From Omnitrophica bacterium GWA2_52_8 (GTDB lineage: Bacteria > Omnitrophota > Omnitrophia > Omnitrophales > Aquincolibacteriaceae), in contig MHFC01000061.1 in NCBI GenBank assembly GCA_001804025.1, forward strand, positions 1 through 6,706: DNA of 6,706 nt, written 5' to 3'. The notes beneath the pieces are model-generated. The model saw nothing but the letters and a program-made list of their open reading frames with translations. It did not search any database and was not told where the DNA came from. Each line of letters starts with the position of its first letter. Positions within the stretch are counted from its first letter, which is position 1. A program made the position numbers and the translations under genes. Below are positions 5,022 through 6,706 of the stretch, in pieces.

Positions 5022-6353
5022 ATGCCAAATGACCAACGAAATAGCCGTTCGCTCTCCAACAGGATATCCGTACGCCTTGTCATTCCCTTATTCGCGCTGG
5101 CAACGATCACGGTGGCGCTGCAGCTGACCGGGCAAATTTCTGCGATGAACCGCGTCGATATTTATAAAGGCCAAATGGCGTTTAAAGAATATCACCTGTT
5201 ATTAACTGAAAAACTGTCCCGAAACTCTATCAAACAATTTATACAGGACTTAAAAAGCCGGACCAAATCCATCCGTGACATCTACGACATCGCCCATCTG
5301 GACATATTGAATATTATCAGGCGCCAGTTTGTGATCGATCCGGTCATGCCGTGGACAAAAACCGACTATGAATTCACCGAGCAAAGTCTTTTCAATCTGG
5401 AAAGCGGCGAATCCTATACGATCCGCACCGACAAGATGAACCGGCTTTTGATTGCTTACATCCCCTTTTACGGGCTTGATCAAAATCAGCTGTTTGTCGC
5501 GCGGGTTGTTGTCCAGCTTACGAATCTTGAAGAAGTGTTAAAAAAATCAATGACCCATCTTGCCCTGCTGCTTTTTTTTATTCTCATGACCGGGATCACG
5601 ATCGGCCGCAGTCTCGCAAAATCCATTATCACACCGATTAAAACACTCAACGAGGCCGCTGAAGAACTGATGCGCGGAAACCTCGGAAGGCACGTGCAAA
5701 TTAACACCCGCGATGAGATTCAGACATTGGCCGAAACTTTTAATCATATGAGCGACCGCCTCCGCGAAATGAAAGAGCGCGCCGAAGATTCAAATCCCCT
5801 GACCGGACTCCCCGGCAACCAGGGCATTTACCATGAACTGCGCAAGCGTACCCATGAGCGTCAAAAGTTTGTGTTGTTTCATGCGGATTTGGACCGTTTC
5901 AAAATATTCAACGACCACTTTGGACTGGCCCGGGGCGACCTCGCGATCAAAAAGACCGCGGAATTACTTTCCCGCGTCGTGGTAGAAAAGGGGTCTGCGG
6001 ATGATTTTGTCGGCCACCAGGGCGGCGATGATTTTGTGATCCTGACACGGCCGAAACACGCCAAAGAAATTGCCGGGCATATCTGCCAAAGATTCGACGC
6101 GGAAATTCTCGCGGCGCTGTACCGCAAAGAGGACCTGGACAATGGCTACATTCTTGAACTGGACCGGCGTAATCCTGTCGGTCCGGACGGAAAGGAACAG
6201 CTGACAAAATTTCCTCTGTTATCCATCACCCTCGCCGGCATCTCTTCGGCAAAACAGGATTATGCGGACTATTTTGACTGTATGGCGGCGGCAGTTAATG
6301 TCAAAAAAGAAGCCAAGAAAATTCCTAAAAGCTCCTACCTCATCCAGGAATAA
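5022..6353 (+). CDS. Membrane HAMP-GGDEF protein, probable diguanylate cyclase
   Basis: This 443-residue protein has TM1 (about 17-36), a periplasmic sensor region (about 37-177), TM2 (about 178-198), a HAMP linker (about 200-250, with P205 and D231-E232) and a GGDEF domain (about 256-441). NPLTGLPGN (258-266) opens the domain. DLDRFKIFNDHFGLARGD (289-306) carries the metal and nucleotide contacts, and the signature is GGDDF (334-338), a conservative Glu-to-Asp change. The allosteric RxxD has Ser at 325 in place of Arg, so product inhibition is probably absent. The longer segment 360-400 before FPLLSITLAGI is typical of a GHxGGDDF subfamily I recall from environmental bacteria. Likely role: making c-di-GMP in response to a periplasmic signal; a degenerate, non-catalytic protein is possible. 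No clear Shine-Dalgarno precedes the ATG, and a TAA at 4977 excludes an earlier standard start in frame. Confidence 0.87.
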   Translation: MPNDQRNSRSLSNRISVRLVIPLFALATITVALQLTGQISAMNRVDIYKGQMAFKEYHLLLTEKLSRNSIKQFIQDLKSRTKSIRDIYDIAHLDILNIIRRQFVIDPVMPWTKTDYEFTEQSLFNLESGESYTIRTDKMNRLLIAYIPFYGLDQNQLFVARVVVQLTNLEEVLKKSMTHLALLLFFILMTGITIGRSLAKSIITPIKTLNEAAEELMRGNLGRHVQINTRDEIQTLAETFNHMSDRLREMKERAEDSNPLTGLPGNQGIYHELRKRTHERQKFVLFHADLDRFKIFNDHFGLARGDLAIKKTAELLSRVVVEKGSADDFVGHQGGDDFVILTRPKHAKEIAGHICQRFDAEILAALYRKEDLDNGYILELDRRNPVGPDGKEQLTKFPLLSITLAGISSAKQDYADYFDCMAAAVNVKKEAKKIPKSSYLIQE

Positions 6354-6407
6354 TCCCAACCGGATTACCTGCCTTGCAAACGAAACGCACACACCCCGTA
6401 CCGGCAG

Positions 6408-6426
6408 CTTTCGGAAGGTCCGAAAG
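6408..6426 (+). terminator. Perfect 8-bp hairpin after the GGDEF gene
   Basis: CTTTCGGA-AGG-TCCGAAAG is a perfect 8-bp stem with a 3-nt loop, starting 54 nt after the stop codon. It has no U-run after it, so it is not a canonical intrinsic terminator. It could protect the 3' end of the transcript or be part of the repeat it adjoins, since the AAGACTT motif begins within the last bases of the stem. Confidence 0.3.
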
Positions 6427-6444
6427 ACTTATGCGCTGTTACTT
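6423..6444 (+). repeat. Distant copy of the left-end repeat motif
   Basis: This 22-base stretch (AAAGACTTATGC, then R, then CTGTTACTT) matches positions 254-275 with a single A/G difference, in the same orientation. The two copies are about 6.2 kb apart and lie in the intergenic blocks on either side of the four genes. The similarity stops abruptly on both sides, so the shared unit here is short, apart from the inverted form at 3-25. Confidence 0.6.
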
Positions 6445-6656
6445 CGCCGCAGTTTCACAAGTCTCCGTAAGACCTTTATCCGGTCATTGCGCGCGGCCGG
6501 CCACGCCGGCAGGCGGGCCGAAGGAAACGCGGCAATCCGGGTTTCCCCTTGAGGAGATGATATGTTAAAACTTCGCCGGCCTTACGGCCTCCCCGAGGAC
6601 AAATGAGATCGGCGCTTAGCAAAACTTATGAAACGGCTTCTACCTTCACGCTGAGT

Positions 6657-6676
6657 ACTGGCGCATAAGCGCCGGT
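6657..6676 (+). repeat. Hairpin near the right edge
   Basis: ACTGGCGC-ATAA-GCGCCGGT forms an 8-bp stem with one G-T pair and a 4-nt loop, followed by AAAA, not a U-run. The purpose is unknown. It may belong to the leader of a gene beyond the window. Confidence 0.4.
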
Positions 6677-6706
6677 AAAATCAAATGTCAGACGGTACGA
6701 ATCCAG

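Larger units (their letters stand above)
6354..6706. repeat. Gene-free 3' block with repeat remnants
   Basis: No convincing gene follows the GGDEF stop codon. CCGGATTACC (6360-6369) and GGCAATCCGG (6531-6540) are inverted with 9 of 10 matches. Inside are GGTCATTGCGCGC (6482-6494) and a GCCGGC-CAC-GCCGGC stem near 6495-6509, a degenerate relative of the TCATTGCGAG...GGCAATC repeats at the left end. Farther on are GGCC-TTAC-GGCC near 6580 and a hairpin at 6657-6676. The block looks like decayed intergenic repeats. The window ends before any next gene can be recognised. Confidence 0.5.

Noticed and set aside
6262..6552. 96-codon frame overlapping the end of the GGDEF gene
   Set aside because: It overlaps a clear GGDEF domain in another phase and then runs into repeat DNA. 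Its Arg-rich composition is that of a random frame.
6687..6706. tRNA-like GGTACGAATCC near the right edge
   Set aside because: It resembles a T-arm (GGTTCGAATCC) but has A where the invariant T55 should be, and no acceptor, D or anticodon arms can be placed around it.
6685..6706. Possible start of a gene running off the right edge (ATG at 6685, reading MSDGTNP)
   Set aside because: No Shine-Dalgarno precedes it and only seven codons are visible, too few to support a gene.

Overview
The window reads as a piece of a Gram-negative chromosome. It carries a polysaccharide-export (OPX) protein and an outer-membrane beta-barrel that ends in Phe. The intergenic DNA is full of TGTCATTCCCG and TCATTGCGAG palindromic repeats of the kind scattered through genomes of uncultured lineages such as Omnitrophota and Desulfobacterota. 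That lineage guess comes from memory of repeat style and gene content only and is weak.

Layout. Positions 1-408 hold no gene but two adjacent repeat elements: a composite element bounded by inverted repeats (3-277), then a MITE-like element (276-409) whose right end touches the stop codon of the OPX gene. A tight three-gene operon on the minus strand follows (4697 down to 409): a membrane-anchored TPR protein, an outer-membrane beta-barrel and a short OPX protein. The gene gaps are 1 and 10 nt, each with a good Shine-Dalgarno sequence, so translational coupling is likely. A 324-nt AT-rich region (4698-5021) separates this operon from a divergent plus-strand gene (5022-6353) for a two-TM, HAMP, GGDEF-type protein. 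The last 353 bases hold hairpins and repeat remnants, including another copy of a motif from the left edge.

How the genes may work together. A short OPX protein with no outer-membrane helix, next to a barrel with about 18 predicted strands, matches the composite OPX/beta-barrel polysaccharide translocon described in Myxococcus xanthus. The TPR protein could act as a periplasmic scaffold for it, as TPR proteins do in alginate, Pel and cellulose export. The divergent GGDEF protein offers a plausible c-di-GMP input, and its promoter region overlaps that of the export operon. No glycosyltransferase, flippase, polymerase or Wzc-type copolymerase lies in the window, so the polymer and the synthesis machinery are unknown.

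The most unusual feature is a REPIN-like double palindrome (about 2628-2718) inside the 5' coding region of the barrel gene. It is read through in frame and adds about 31 residues ahead of the signal peptide.
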